A stretch of DNA of 64,000 nt. It comes from Hyphomicrobiales bacterium. Lineage in GTDB: Bacteria > Pseudomonadota > Alphaproteobacteria > Parvibaculales > Parvibaculaceae. Below, piece after piece: positions 44,422 through 51,749 of the stretch. The translations under genes were made by a program, and so were the position numbers. Where the stretch lies: positions 1-64,000 of the forward strand of contig WGND01000020.1 of assembly GCA_016124805.1 (NCBI GenBank). The letters are read 5' to 3'. The first letter of the stretch is position 1. Every line of letters begins with the position of its first letter. The notes beneath the pieces were generated by a model. It did no database searches, had not been told where the DNA came from, and worked only from the letters and a program-made list of their open reading frames with translations.

Positions 44422-45630
44422 TTAACCGAAGAGACGGAGCACGCTCTGTTCAGACTGGTTGGCCAGCGAGAGGGCGGTCGTGCCCAGAGACTGACGGGTC
44501 TGCAGTGTCAAAAGTTTCGCGCCTTCTTCGTTTGAATCGGCCACGGTGAGATTTGATGCACCGGTTTCGAGCGTGTTGATGAGGTTCTTTGTGAAGTCCT
44601 GGCGGATTTCGACCACACCCAGATTGGCGCCGAAGGTGGATGACTGCTGACGCAGGACGCCCGTGGCGGAGTTGAGTGAATCGATGGCTGCCTGAATGTC
44701 GGTGTCGTTGAGGAAGCCATGATTGCCGGGTTCATTGCCAATGGCGGCAATGTTGAGATCGGCGTCCGGCGTCAGGGTGACGCCCGAGATGTCGAGCTTG
44801 CTGGTCTGCTCGCTGTTGAAGAAGATGCTGAGATCATCGCCATTGAGCAGGTTGACGCCCTTGTAGCTGGCATCCTTGGCAAGCTGCGTGATCTGGTCGC
44901 GCAGGTCATTATAGTCTTTCTCGAACTTGTCGCGATTGACGCCATCATTAGCCGAGAGATGCGTGCCGGTGAGGGCGGAAAGCGACACGGTGGCCGCCGG
45001 GGAGCCGCCATCATTGCCGGCGATGGCAATGTCATGGCCGCTGCCGGCTGTGAGCTGCAACTGGCCATCGACGATGGCAGCGGCAACGCCTTCATTTTCA
45101 AATTCGCCACTGGCCGCGGACTCGGCATTGACGGCGTCAATGAGGTCCTGAACGGTTGTGACCGTGGTGCCGGTAGCCGGTGTGCCGACCGTGAATGTCT
45201 GTGTGGCCTCGCCAACTGTCACCACGATCTTGGTGCCGGCTGTGAGGTTGAGGCTTGAAAGCGTGTCCGACCCGTCGGTTGCGAGCGTGGTGCCCGCATT
45301 GCCGGTGAGGGTGGTTGGCTTGAGCTTGGTTTCAAGCGCCTGGTTGGCTGTCGACTTCAAAGTGTCGACGAGGCTCAGGATCGACTTGATGCCTTCGTCG
45401 GCGGCTTTGAGCGTCTGCACGCCCTGGCCCATGGAGTCGAGCAGGTTGTTGAGGTCGGAGGCGCGGTTGTTGAGGCCCTGAGCGGTGAAGAATGCTGTTG
45501 GACTGTCAATGGCGCTGTTGACCTTGAGACCGGTCGACAAACGAAGATTTGTTTCATCGAGCATCCGGGTCGTGTTCTGCATGCTCAGCAGGTTGGACCT
45601 TATGCTGCTAGGAAGAACTACATCAGCCAT
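44422..45630 (-). CDS. Flagellin (distal copy)
   Basis: The 402-residue paralogue of the downstream flagellin has ends LPSSIRSNLLSMQNTTRMLDETNLRLSTGLKVNSAIDSPTAFF and LLTLQTRQSLGTTALSLANQSEQSVLRLFG. The central domain differs in sequence and is about 30 residues longer. GGAGGGG lies 8-9 bp before the ATG. The 327 bp upstream carry a long leader hairpin, a sigma-54 promoter and an ftr-like site, which suggests late, activator-dependent expression and possible leader-mediated control. Confidence 0.95.
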   Translation of the reverse strand: MADVVLPSSIRSNLLSMQNTTRMLDETNLRLSTGLKVNSAIDSPTAFFTAQGLNNRASDLNNLLDSMGQGVQTLKAADEGIKSILSLVDTLKSTANQALETKLKPTTLTGNAGTTLATDGSDTLSSLNLTAGTKIVVTVGEATQTFTVGTPATGTTVTTVQDLIDAVNAESAASGEFENEGVAAAIVDGQLQLTAGSGHDIAIAGNDGGSPAATVSLSALTGTHLSANDGVNRDKFEKDYNDLRDQITQLAKDASYKGVNLLNGDDLSIFFNSEQTSKLDISGVTLTPDADLNIAAIGNEPGNHGFLNDTDIQAAIDSLNSATGVLRQQSSTFGANLGVVEIRQDFTKNLINTLETGASNLTVADSNEEGAKLLTLQTRQSLGTTALSLANQSEQSVLRLFG

Positions 45631-45728
45631 CGTAAATACCCCTCCAGGGTGCTTCGCCTCTGTGCCAATCGGGCACGCGGGCTATACTCGGCATTAATGA
45701 TTAATTCCGGGTAAACGCTCCGAACGCC

Positions 45729-45780
45729 GGAAGAATGAGATCTGAATGGCCTGCCGAGCCTGGTCTTAGATCGTTCTTCC
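45729..45780 (-). promoter_or_regulatory. Hairpin in the long 5' leader of the distal flagellin
   Basis: In the minus-strand transcript GGAAGAA and GAUCU pair with AGAUC and UUCUUCC, giving 12 bp with one small internal loop (C opposite UCA) and a 24-nt apical region. The hairpin starts about 100 nt before the flagellin ATG, inside a predicted leader of about 200 nt. Confidence 0.6.
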
Positions 45781-45844
45781 GTGCCGGTTGCGGGGGTCTG
45801 TTTGAGTCCTGACTGGCCCGCGGTTTCGACTTGCCAATATCATC

Positions 45845-45859
45845 GCAAGCGGCGGGCCA
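45845..45859 (-). promoter_or_regulatory. Sigma-54 promoter of the distal flagellin
   Basis: Read on the minus strand, TGGCCCG-CCGC-TTGC differs from the consensus TGGCACG-N4-TTGC at one fixed position. It lies 215 bp before the flagellin start, with an ftr-like site 66 bp further upstream. Confidence 0.75.
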
Positions 45860-45924
45860 ACTTGAAAAATATAGTAATATCAATGACTTGATTATTTTTC
45901 AGGTCGCGTGAGGCTATGCTTACC

Positions 45925-45938
45925 GGGCAATTAATGCC
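45925..45938. promoter_or_regulatory. ftr-like element upstream of the distal flagellin
   Basis: GGGCAATTAATGCC is the same motif as at the flgE, flgI/fliX and flgF/fliL intergenic sites, 66 bp from the flagellin -24 element. It falls between that promoter and the end of the TPR glycosyltransferase-like gene. Confidence 0.6.
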
Positions 45939-45957
45939 GGGCGAAGGCAAATTTTAC

Positions 45958-47616
45958 TCAGGCAGAAAGCGTCGCGGGCGCGCCGGCCAATTGCGCGCGG
46001 GTGGCCGCATGAATGCGGGCGCAGAGATCGGCGCGGTCAAAACCGGGCTGGATCTGCATGACCTTGAGGGTCGGATACCAGGGGAAGTCGGGCTGTCCGA
46101 GCAGATTGGGATGGGCGGCGGGGGCATAGATGATGCCTTTGGTGCCCAGCGCCCCGGCAAATTCGGATGCCGCATTCCATGGCGCGATGATGAAATCAAG
46201 TTCGCTTGTCAGCGCGCCGACGCCTTCCAGATCGGCATGGGTATCAAGGCCCGGCATCTCATGGATGGTGACGCCAAGGTCGCGGGCCGCCATGTCGAGT
46301 TCTTCGCGCGGATCGGCATATTGCAGATTGATGATATCGAAGGCCTCGTCGCGCAGCAGGGGCAGCCAGTCGGCGATGGCGGTGGTCCAGATTTCGCGGA
46401 CCGGGTCCTTGATGCCCGAGCGCCAGGCAAAGCCGATTTTGGGTTTGCGACCGAGCGAGTCCAGCCATTGGCGCGAGGCCGCGCGGCGCTCAGGGCAGGC
46501 CACAAGATAGGACGGATCGGCGCTGAACTGATCGAGGCGGCGGCGCAACTGGGCAGCCATGATGCCGGTCGGCGCGGTGACATCGAAGTCGAGCTCGCCG
46601 TAATTGTCAAAGCCCGTGGCGAGATTGGTCGAGGGGCGCACGGTGGCGGTGGGCCAGGTGCGCTTATACATGGCGACAATGCGGGGATCGCACTCAATGA
46701 TGACGTGTTTGGCCATGCCGACAAGGTCGTGATAGCAGGTCGAAAAGCGGAAATCGTCGCCAAGACCCTGTTCGCGCCAGACCATGATGGTCTTGTCGCT
46801 GAGGTCTTCGCCCTCCCAGATGAGATCGGGGAAGGGGCGCAGGGGTTTGCGCTCGCCGCTGGCAAAGCCGAAACCGTAAAGGTCCCAGCCCTGTTCGAGA
46901 TGACCGGCGGCCAGAAGCGCCAGCGCCAGATTCCAGCAGATCGCATCGCGCAGATTATCCTGATGGGGCAGGATCAGATTGAGGGCTGTGCGAAGTTCCT
47001 GAATGGCGAGTGCCGGTTTGCAGGACACCAGATAGAGCGAGCCAAGATTGATATGGGTTTCGGGCGCCATGGGCGCGATGCCGATGGCTTGCTGATAGGC
47101 GGCATAGGCTTCTTCAAACATGCCGGCTTCGGCAAGGACGCGGCCGAGGCTGTTATAGGCAAGGCCGCTGCCGGGATTGACCTCGATGGCATGGGCGAGC
47201 AGATCGGCGGCGCGCTGGCGTTCGCCGCGCCGGGCCAGCAGATTGCCGAGATTGACGAGCAGGGGCTCATGATCGGGCAGCAGGCGCAGGGCCTCTTCGT
47301 AAAGTGCTTCAGCGCGCTCGAGATTGTTGAAGTCTGAATAGAGGCGGGCGAGCGTCATATAATGGGTCGCGGTGCCATGCTCGGCCCTGGCGACTTCATC
47401 AAGTTCACCCAGCGCATCGGCGGTGCGGTCGGCGGCCTGCAACATGGCGATGATCTTGGTCAGGGCTTGCGTGTGGGTGGGGTCGGCACGCAGGATTTTG
47501 CGGAAGCGGCTCTCGGCCTCATCAAGGCGACCGGCTTCTTCCAGACGCAGACCCTGCTGGAACTTGCGGTCCAGTGCGTCGCGGTCCACCCGCTTTCGGC
47601 TATTGAGAGATGCCAT
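45958..47616 (-). CDS. TPR protein with GT-B domain, candidate flagellin glycosyltransferase (FlmG-like)
   Basis: The 552-residue protein has about six TPR units in residues 10-240 (e.g. ADALGELDEVARAEHGTATHYMTLARLYSDF). A GT9/GT41-like GT-B domain follows, with MVWREQGLGDDFRFSTCY (about 275), KPKIGFAWRSGIKDP (about 395), DIINLQYADPREEL and DFIIAPWNAASEFAGALG. In Caulobacter FlmG combines a flagellin-binding TPR part with such a domain and attaches pseudaminic acid to flagellin. The same architecture directly upstream of the flagellins suggests the same job here; sugar-biosynthesis genes are not in the window. AGGGG 8 bp upstream supports the ATG at 47616. Confidence 0.72.
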   Translation of the reverse strand: MASLNSRKRVDRDALDRKFQQGLRLEEAGRLDEAESRFRKILRADPTHTQALTKIIAMLQAADRTADALGELDEVARAEHGTATHYMTLARLYSDFNNLERAEALYEEALRLLPDHEPLLVNLGNLLARRGERQRAADLLAHAIEVNPGSGLAYNSLGRVLAEAGMFEEAYAAYQQAIGIAPMAPETHINLGSLYLVSCKPALAIQELRTALNLILPHQDNLRDAICWNLALALLAAGHLEQGWDLYGFGFASGERKPLRPFPDLIWEGEDLSDKTIMVWREQGLGDDFRFSTCYHDLVGMAKHVIIECDPRIVAMYKRTWPTATVRPSTNLATGFDNYGELDFDVTAPTGIMAAQLRRRLDQFSADPSYLVACPERRAASRQWLDSLGRKPKIGFAWRSGIKDPVREIWTTAIADWLPLLRDEAFDIINLQYADPREELDMAARDLGVTIHEMPGLDTHADLEGVGALTSELDFIIAPWNAASEFAGALGTKGIIYAPAAHPNLLGQPDFPWYPTLKVMQIQPGFDRADLCARIHAATRAQLAGAPATLSA

Positions 47617-47717
47617 GATGTTGCCCCTGATCACGCATGGTGATGACTTTGCCCAATGCCCCTAGAAGGCATTGGACATGGTTACCATCAGGTTAAAACG
47701 GCCTGCCCGGCGGGCGA

Positions 47718-48176
47718 TTAGAAGCGTTCATCGACCGCGATGGCGAAAGAGCTGCGCTTGGCGGGCATGGCGGCATTGGCGCCATAGCCAAGGGTCGGTG
47801 CCTTGCGCTCGTTGCAGGCCTCGGCGATGGCTCGGATCAGCCGCTCGGAAATGGATTTGGCGGCGACAATGGCGTCGGCATTTTCCTTCAGGGCTTCTTC
47901 CAGACGGGCCATGGCGCCTTTGAGCTTGCTGATTTTTTCCGATGGTGCGCGATCCAGCAGGTTCTTGCGGTCGCGGATAGTCTGCATGTCGAGGGCATAT
48001 TCATTGGCAAGGCGTGTTTTTTCGTCCTGCATCTCGACGATCTGGAGCGGACGATTGGCGCGCAGACAGAGTGTTTCGCGCATGACGACGCCTGTGAGTT
48101 CCGTCACCAGCGTCTGCAGACGCTCTACAATGTCATTGGGGCTCAGCGTGTCGATGGTGCTGCGATGTGCGCTCAT
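47718..48176 (-). CDS. FlgN/FlbY-like flagellar export chaperone
   Basis: The 152-residue helical protein (DIVERLQTLVTELTGVVMRETLCLRANRPLQIVEMQDEKTRLANEYALDM) has the length and helical pattern of FlgN-like chaperones, which hold FlgK and FlgL before export. Its position after flgI and cheL matches Caulobacter flbY. It overlaps the cheL stop by 4 bp. The C terminus (residues 125-152) looks unstructured. Confidence 0.75.
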   Translation of the reverse strand: MSAHRSTIDTLSPNDIVERLQTLVTELTGVVMRETLCLRANRPLQIVEMQDEKTRLANEYALDMQTIRDRKNLLDRAPSEKISKLKGAMARLEEALKENADAIVAAKSISERLIRAIAEACNERKAPTLGYGANAAMPAKRSSFAIAVDERF

Positions 48177-48493
48177 TTTCCAGCTTCCTGCATTTTGAGA
48201 ATTTCGGAATAGATGGAGTCGGCAATGCCGATGCCGCCGCTCTGGGAAATCTTGGTGCCGTATTGATCGACGAGCAGCGAGCGGAACATGTCTTCACCCT
48301 GACCGCCTTCAAAGGGGCCGTCCGCCTTGATCCCGGCAAACATGGACTGGGTCATGGTGGAGATGAACTGGGCTTCGAAGTCCTGTGCCGCCGCCCAGGC
48401 CTTGGCGTCGGCATGGGGCGTCCGGGCGGGCCTGGGCAGGGTGGCTGTGTGCAGCCAGCCCTGTGACGCGAGAGCGGAGGTGTCGATATTCAT
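48173..48493 (-). CDS. cheL: Rod-binding protein CheL / FlgJ N-terminal domain
   Basis: The 106-residue protein corresponds to the FlgJ rod-cap domain only: AAAQDFEAQFISTMTQSMFAGI (about residues 33-54), GGQGEDMFRSLLVDQYGTKISQSGGIGIADSIYSEILK. The muramidase domain of enteric FlgJ is absent, as is normal in alphaproteobacteria, so a separate wall-cutting enzyme is needed. It lies between flgI and the FlgN-like gene with 1-4-bp overlaps. Confidence 0.88.
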   Translation of the reverse strand: MNIDTSALASQGWLHTATLPRPARTPHADAKAWAAAQDFEAQFISTMTQSMFAGIKADGPFEGGQGEDMFRSLLVDQYGTKISQSGGIGIADSIYSEILKMQEAGK

Positions 48494-49611
48494 TACATCA
48501 CCTCGATTTCGGCCTGAAGGGCGCCGGCAGATTTGATGGCCTGCAGAATGGTGATCATGTCGCGCGGGGAGACGCCGAGGGCATTGAGCCCGTCGACCAG
48601 TTCGCGCAGGCTGATCGAGCCATCGACATAGGCAAGCTGCTTGCCCTTCTTTTCTTCGTCCACGGTGACAGTGGTGCGCGGCACGACGGCTGTCTGGCCC
48701 TGATTGGAGAAGGGCGAGGGCTGGCTGACCTGCGGTGTTTCGCTGACCGAGATGGTGAGATTGCCCTGTGCGATGGCGACCTTGCTGACGCGGACATCCT
48801 GACCCATAACGACGACGCCGGAGGCTTCATCAATGATGACGCGGGCGGGCAGGTCCGGCTCGACGCGGATCTGCTCGATCTGGGTGAGGAGCTGGACGAC
48901 ATCGCCCTTGCGGTTTGACGGCACGGAAAGTTCCACCGTTGTGGGGTTGTCGGCCACGGCGGCATTGCGGCCGAGATAGGTGTTGATGGCGGTGGCGACG
49001 CGCTGGGCCGTTGTCAGATCCGGGTTACGCAGTGACAGGCGCAGGGTCTGAAGCTCGGCGAGGTTGAATTCGATTTCGCGCTCCACAATGGCGCCATTGG
49101 CGATGCGCGCATTGGTGGGGACGCCGCGGACGACGGAAGCCGCTTCGCCCTTGGCCGAGAAGCCGCCCGTGGCGACGGGGCCCTGCGAGACGGCATAGAC
49201 CTGACCATCGGCACCCATGAGCGGGGTGACGAGCAGGACTCCGCCCTGAAGATTGGAGGCATCGCCCAGCGCGCTGACCGTGACATCGATGCGCGTGCCC
49301 TGTGCGGCGAAGGGGGGCAGGTTGGCGGTGACCATGACGGCAGCGACATTTGCTGTTTTCAGCGTGGTGCCGCGCGTGTTGACGCCGAGACGTTCGAGCA
49401 TGCCGATGAGGCTCTGCTGGGTGAAGGGGGCGTTGCGCAGGGTGTCGCCCGTGCCGTTGAGGCCGACGACGAGGCCATAACCGACCAGCATGTTGTCGCG
49501 GATGCCTTCGACATCAACAATGTCCTTGATGCGCGAGGCGGCATGGGCCGGAGCGGGCATGGTGACGCCGACCAGGCTGAGGGCCAGGAGGGTGACGAAG
49601 GCTTGTTTCAT
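48493..49611 (-). CDS. flgI: Flagellar P-ring protein FlgI
   Basis: The 372-residue precursor has a Sec signal (MKQAFVTLLALSLVGVTMPAPAHA). The conserved P-ring sequence follows: SRIKDIVDVEGIRDNMLVGYGLVVGLNGTGD, MVTANLPPFAAQGTRIDVTVSALGDA, VIIDEASGVVVMGQDVRVS and the end ELVDGLNALGVSPRDMITILQAIKSAGALQAEIEVM. It forms the periplasmic ring around the rod. The frame is open to 49809, but a sigma-54 promoter lies at 49677-49691, so translation starts at ATG 49635 or 49611 (chosen); neither has a strong Shine-Dalgarno. Confidence 0.95.
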   Translation of the reverse strand: MKQAFVTLLALSLVGVTMPAPAHAASRIKDIVDVEGIRDNMLVGYGLVVGLNGTGDTLRNAPFTQQSLIGMLERLGVNTRGTTLKTANVAAVMVTANLPPFAAQGTRIDVTVSALGDASNLQGGVLLVTPLMGADGQVYAVSQGPVATGGFSAKGEAASVVRGVPTNARIANGAIVEREIEFNLAELQTLRLSLRNPDLTTAQRVATAINTYLGRNAAVADNPTTVELSVPSNRKGDVVQLLTQIEQIRVEPDLPARVIIDEASGVVVMGQDVRVSKVAIAQGNLTISVSETPQVSQPSPFSNQGQTAVVPRTTVTVDEEKKGKQLAYVDGSISLRELVDGLNALGVSPRDMITILQAIKSAGALQAEIEVM

Positions 49612-49676
49612 GAACTGTGGCAGGTGCCGGGACATATTGTGACCATTTCTACGCCAGTGGATCCATGCCCTCTCTA

Positions 49677-49691
49677 GCGAAGACCGTGCCA
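49677..49691 (-). promoter_or_regulatory. Sigma-54 promoter of the flgI-cheL-flgN operon
   Basis: On the minus strand TGGCACG-GTCT-TCGC has a perfect -24 box and the invariant GC at -12 (TCGC for TTGC). It is 66 bp before the chosen flgI start. An ftr-like palindrome lies 108 bp upstream. Confidence 0.75.
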
Positions 49692-49798
49692 GCCGTTTTG
49701 TGCGAGGCTGACGGTCATATGTCATTGATTTTAAAGCATTTTCATTTGACCCCCTGGGTGGCAAAGCCGGGCTGAAGGGGCAGCATTTACCATCTGCC

Positions 49799-49812
49799 CG
49801 GCAAAACATGCC
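49799..49812. promoter_or_regulatory. ftr-like element between flgI and fliX
   Basis: CGGCAAAACATGCC, extended to a palindrome CCGGCA-N5-TGCCGG, matches the other flagellar intergenic sites. It is 108 bp upstream of the flgI sigma-54 promoter and 16 bp from the CtrA-type box at fliX, so it could serve both directions. Confidence 0.65.
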
Positions 49813-49827
49813 GGGGGGAAAACAGGC

Positions 49828-49842
49828 TTAACGTCGCATTAA
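49828..49842. promoter_or_regulatory. CtrA-type box upstream of fliX
   Basis: TTAA-CGTCGCA-TTAA is an exact TTAA-N7-TTAA match, 57 bp before the fliX ATG, the distance expected for a site overlapping a -35 region. Confidence 0.6.
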
Positions 49843-49898
49843 GGCAAATGCTTCAAATTGATCTTCAAGACAGCGAGCTATCTCACAAGAGGGTTCTT

Positions 49899-50333
49899 AT
49901 GAAGATCGGTACGGCCAGAGCGACATCCCAGACAGGCGCCAAGCGTGGCGCTGGTGCGGCACGGGGTTCGTCTGGCGGTTTTTCGGTTTCCGGACCTGAC
50001 AATGCGCGCGCGGCGGCCGGCCTTTCGGGTGCGACCTCAATCGGCATTGTCGATGCGTTTCTGGCCCTGCAGGGGACCGAAGGGGCGGGGGATGCGCTGC
50101 ATTCACCGCGCCGGGCGATCCGCCGGGGCGAGGATATGCTGGATGTGCTCGATGAGATGAAAATCAGCCTGTTGAGCGGCCAGATGCCTGAAAAACAGCT
50201 CAACCGGCTGCTGAAACTGGTGGATGGGCAGCGCAGTCAGGCGCTGGATCCCCAACTGGGCGATCTGCTGGATCAGATCGAATTGCGGGCCCGTGTGGAG
50301 CTGGCAAAATTCGAGTCTTATCATAAAGGCTAG
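49899..50333 (+). CDS. fliX: Flagellar assembly regulator FliX
   Basis: The 144-residue protein has a low-complexity N terminus and the conserved helical region IVDAFLALQGTEGAGDALHSPRRAIRRGEDMLDVLDEMKISLLSGQMPEKQLNRL, typical of FliX. In Caulobacter FliX couples basal-body completion to activation of FlbD, the sigma-54 enhancer-binding protein, and is itself under CtrA. Both signal types flank it here. The ATG at 49899 follows AGAGGG. FlbD is not in the window. Confidence 0.92.
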   Translation: MKIGTARATSQTGAKRGAGAARGSSGGFSVSGPDNARAAAGLSGATSIGIVDAFLALQGTEGAGDALHSPRRAIRRGEDMLDVLDEMKISLLSGQMPEKQLNRLLKLVDGQRSQALDPQLGDLLDQIELRARVELAKFESYHKG

Positions 50334-50477
50334 GTTTCCTGCCGATTGACCGGTTGCAGGGCGAATATCACAGAGATTTCACGGACTTGGCCTGATTCTT
50401 GGTATTGAGAATCGAGAATGGCCTCCATATACTCCCGCCGGATTTCCGGGGGCTGTTAGCGGGAGATACTGCAGAGC

Positions 50478-50894
50478 ATGGCTGTCAAATTGCCGAAGGG
50501 CTACGTCCCCTCAGAAGACGAACCGTTTATGAACAAAAAGCAGCAGGAATATTTCCGCCGCAAGCTTGAGCATTGGAAAGAAGACATCCTGGCTGAGAAC
50601 CGTGAAACCCTGCAGCATCTGCAGGAAGAAACGATTCAGCATCCCGATCTGGCGGACCGGGCAACCGACGAGACCGAGCGCTCGCTGGAACTGCGCACGC
50701 GCGACCGCCAGCGCAAGCTGGTGGGCAAGATCGACGCGGCATTGCGGCGTCTGGATGAGGGCAATTACGGCTATTGCGAAGAGACCGGTGAGCCGATCAG
50801 CCTGAAGCGGCTGGATGCGCGCCCCATCGCGACGCTGTCGATTGAGGCGCAGGAGCGCCATGAGCGCCGCGAGAAGGTCTATCGCGACGATTGA
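50478..50894 (+). CDS. dksA: DksA-type RNA polymerase-binding factor, single-Cys variant
   Basis: The 138-residue protein has the DksA coiled coil (QEYFRRKLEHWKEDILAENRETLQHLQEE, about residues 24-52) and the coiled-coil tip region ADRATDETERSLELRTRDRQRKL with the acidic pair used in the secondary channel. The globular end reads GYCEETGEPISLKRLDARPIATLSIEAQE. Canonical DksA has four zinc Cys there; this one keeps only the first (Cys, Thr, Ser, Ala), so it should fold without zinc. It modulates promoters together with ppGpp. It follows fliX by 144 bp and ends at a strong shared terminator. Confidence 0.93.
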   Translation: MAVKLPKGYVPSEDEPFMNKKQQEYFRRKLEHWKEDILAENRETLQHLQEETIQHPDLADRATDETERSLELRTRDRQRKLVGKIDAALRRLDEGNYGYCEETGEPISLKRLDARPIATLSIEAQERHERREKVYRDD

Positions 50895-50920
50895 TGGTTT
50901 GTTGCCTGAGACGCAAACGA

Positions 50921-50949
50921 AAAACGCGGCCCCTTGAGGGCCGCGTTTT
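50921..50949. terminator. Bidirectional terminator between dksA and flgH
   Basis: AAAACGCGGCCC and GGGCCGCGTTTT form a perfect 12-bp inverted repeat around CTTGA. The A/T ends supply a short U-run in both directions, serving dksA (+) and flgH (-). Confidence 0.9.
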
Positions 50950-50969
50950 GTTTGGGGTAATCGGTTGTT

Positions 50970-51722
50970 TTAGAAGGGCATGATGATGTCGAAAAGCTGC
51001 TGACCGTACCGGGGCTGCTGGACATCGCTGATCTGGCCGCGACCACCATAGGAGATGCGCGCTTCGGCGATCTGCGTGTGCTTGATGGTGTTGGTGTTTG
51101 AAATATCTTCCGGGCGCACGATGCCATCGACACTGAGTTCGCGCAGTTCATTGTTGACGCGGACTTCCTGATGACCATCGATGACAAGATTTCCGTTGGG
51201 CATGACCTGTGTGACGACGGCGGCAACGGTCAGTTCAACTTTTTCCTGACGGTCTACGGAGCCGGAGCCTTCATTGGAACTGGAGCTGTCGGCCTTGACG
51301 AGGTTGCCGGGATCAACGGCATTGGGCAGGACCTTGGAGAGGCTGGACTCAAAGCCGAGGAAATTATCAAGGCCGGCGCCTTCGGCATTGGCACGGCTGC
51401 GTTTAGTCGTGTTGTCCACCTTGGCGCTGTCGGCAATGTCGATCATGACGGTGAGAATGTCGCCGACACGGGCGGCGCGCTGGTCGCGGAAGAAGGAGCG
51501 GCCACCCGAACGCCAGAGCGAATTGGGCTGATAGACAACGGTTTCCGGCGCAGGCATGGGCATGGAGACGGGTTCATAACCAGCCTGGCGCGTGGGATCG
51601 GTGATGCTGCCCATGGCTGGCGGCTCGCCAATATTTCGGACGCGGTCCATCGCAGAACAACCAGCAAGCAGGCCACCCAGAAGGGCGAAGGCAGCGATGC
51701 GGGAAACAAGAACATGTGACAT
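50970..51722 (-). CDS. flgH: Flagellar L-ring lipoprotein FlgH
   Basis: The 250-residue precursor has a lipobox LLAGC (Cys at about residue 22). The L-ring sequence follows: NSLWRSGGRSFFRDQRAARVGDILTVMIDIADSAKVDN, VDRQEKVELTVAAVVTQVMPNGNLVIDGHQEVRVNNELRELSVDGIVRPEDI and TQIAEARISYGGRGQI. It forms the outer-membrane ring of the basal body. The ATG at 51722 gives the standard signal peptide. It is the last gene of the flgF-flgG-flgA-flgH operon. Confidence 0.95.
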   Translation of the reverse strand: MSHVLVSRIAAFALLGGLLAGCSAMDRVRNIGEPPAMGSITDPTRQAGYEPVSMPMPAPETVVYQPNSLWRSGGRSFFRDQRAARVGDILTVMIDIADSAKVDNTTKRSRANAEGAGLDNFLGFESSLSKVLPNAVDPGNLVKADSSSSNEGSGSVDRQEKVELTVAAVVTQVMPNGNLVIDGHQEVRVNNELRELSVDGIVRPEDISNTNTIKHTQIAEARISYGGRGQISDVQQPRYGQQLFDIIMPF

Positions 51723-51749
51723 GGCGGCGACTTTCTGCACGGTGATCAA

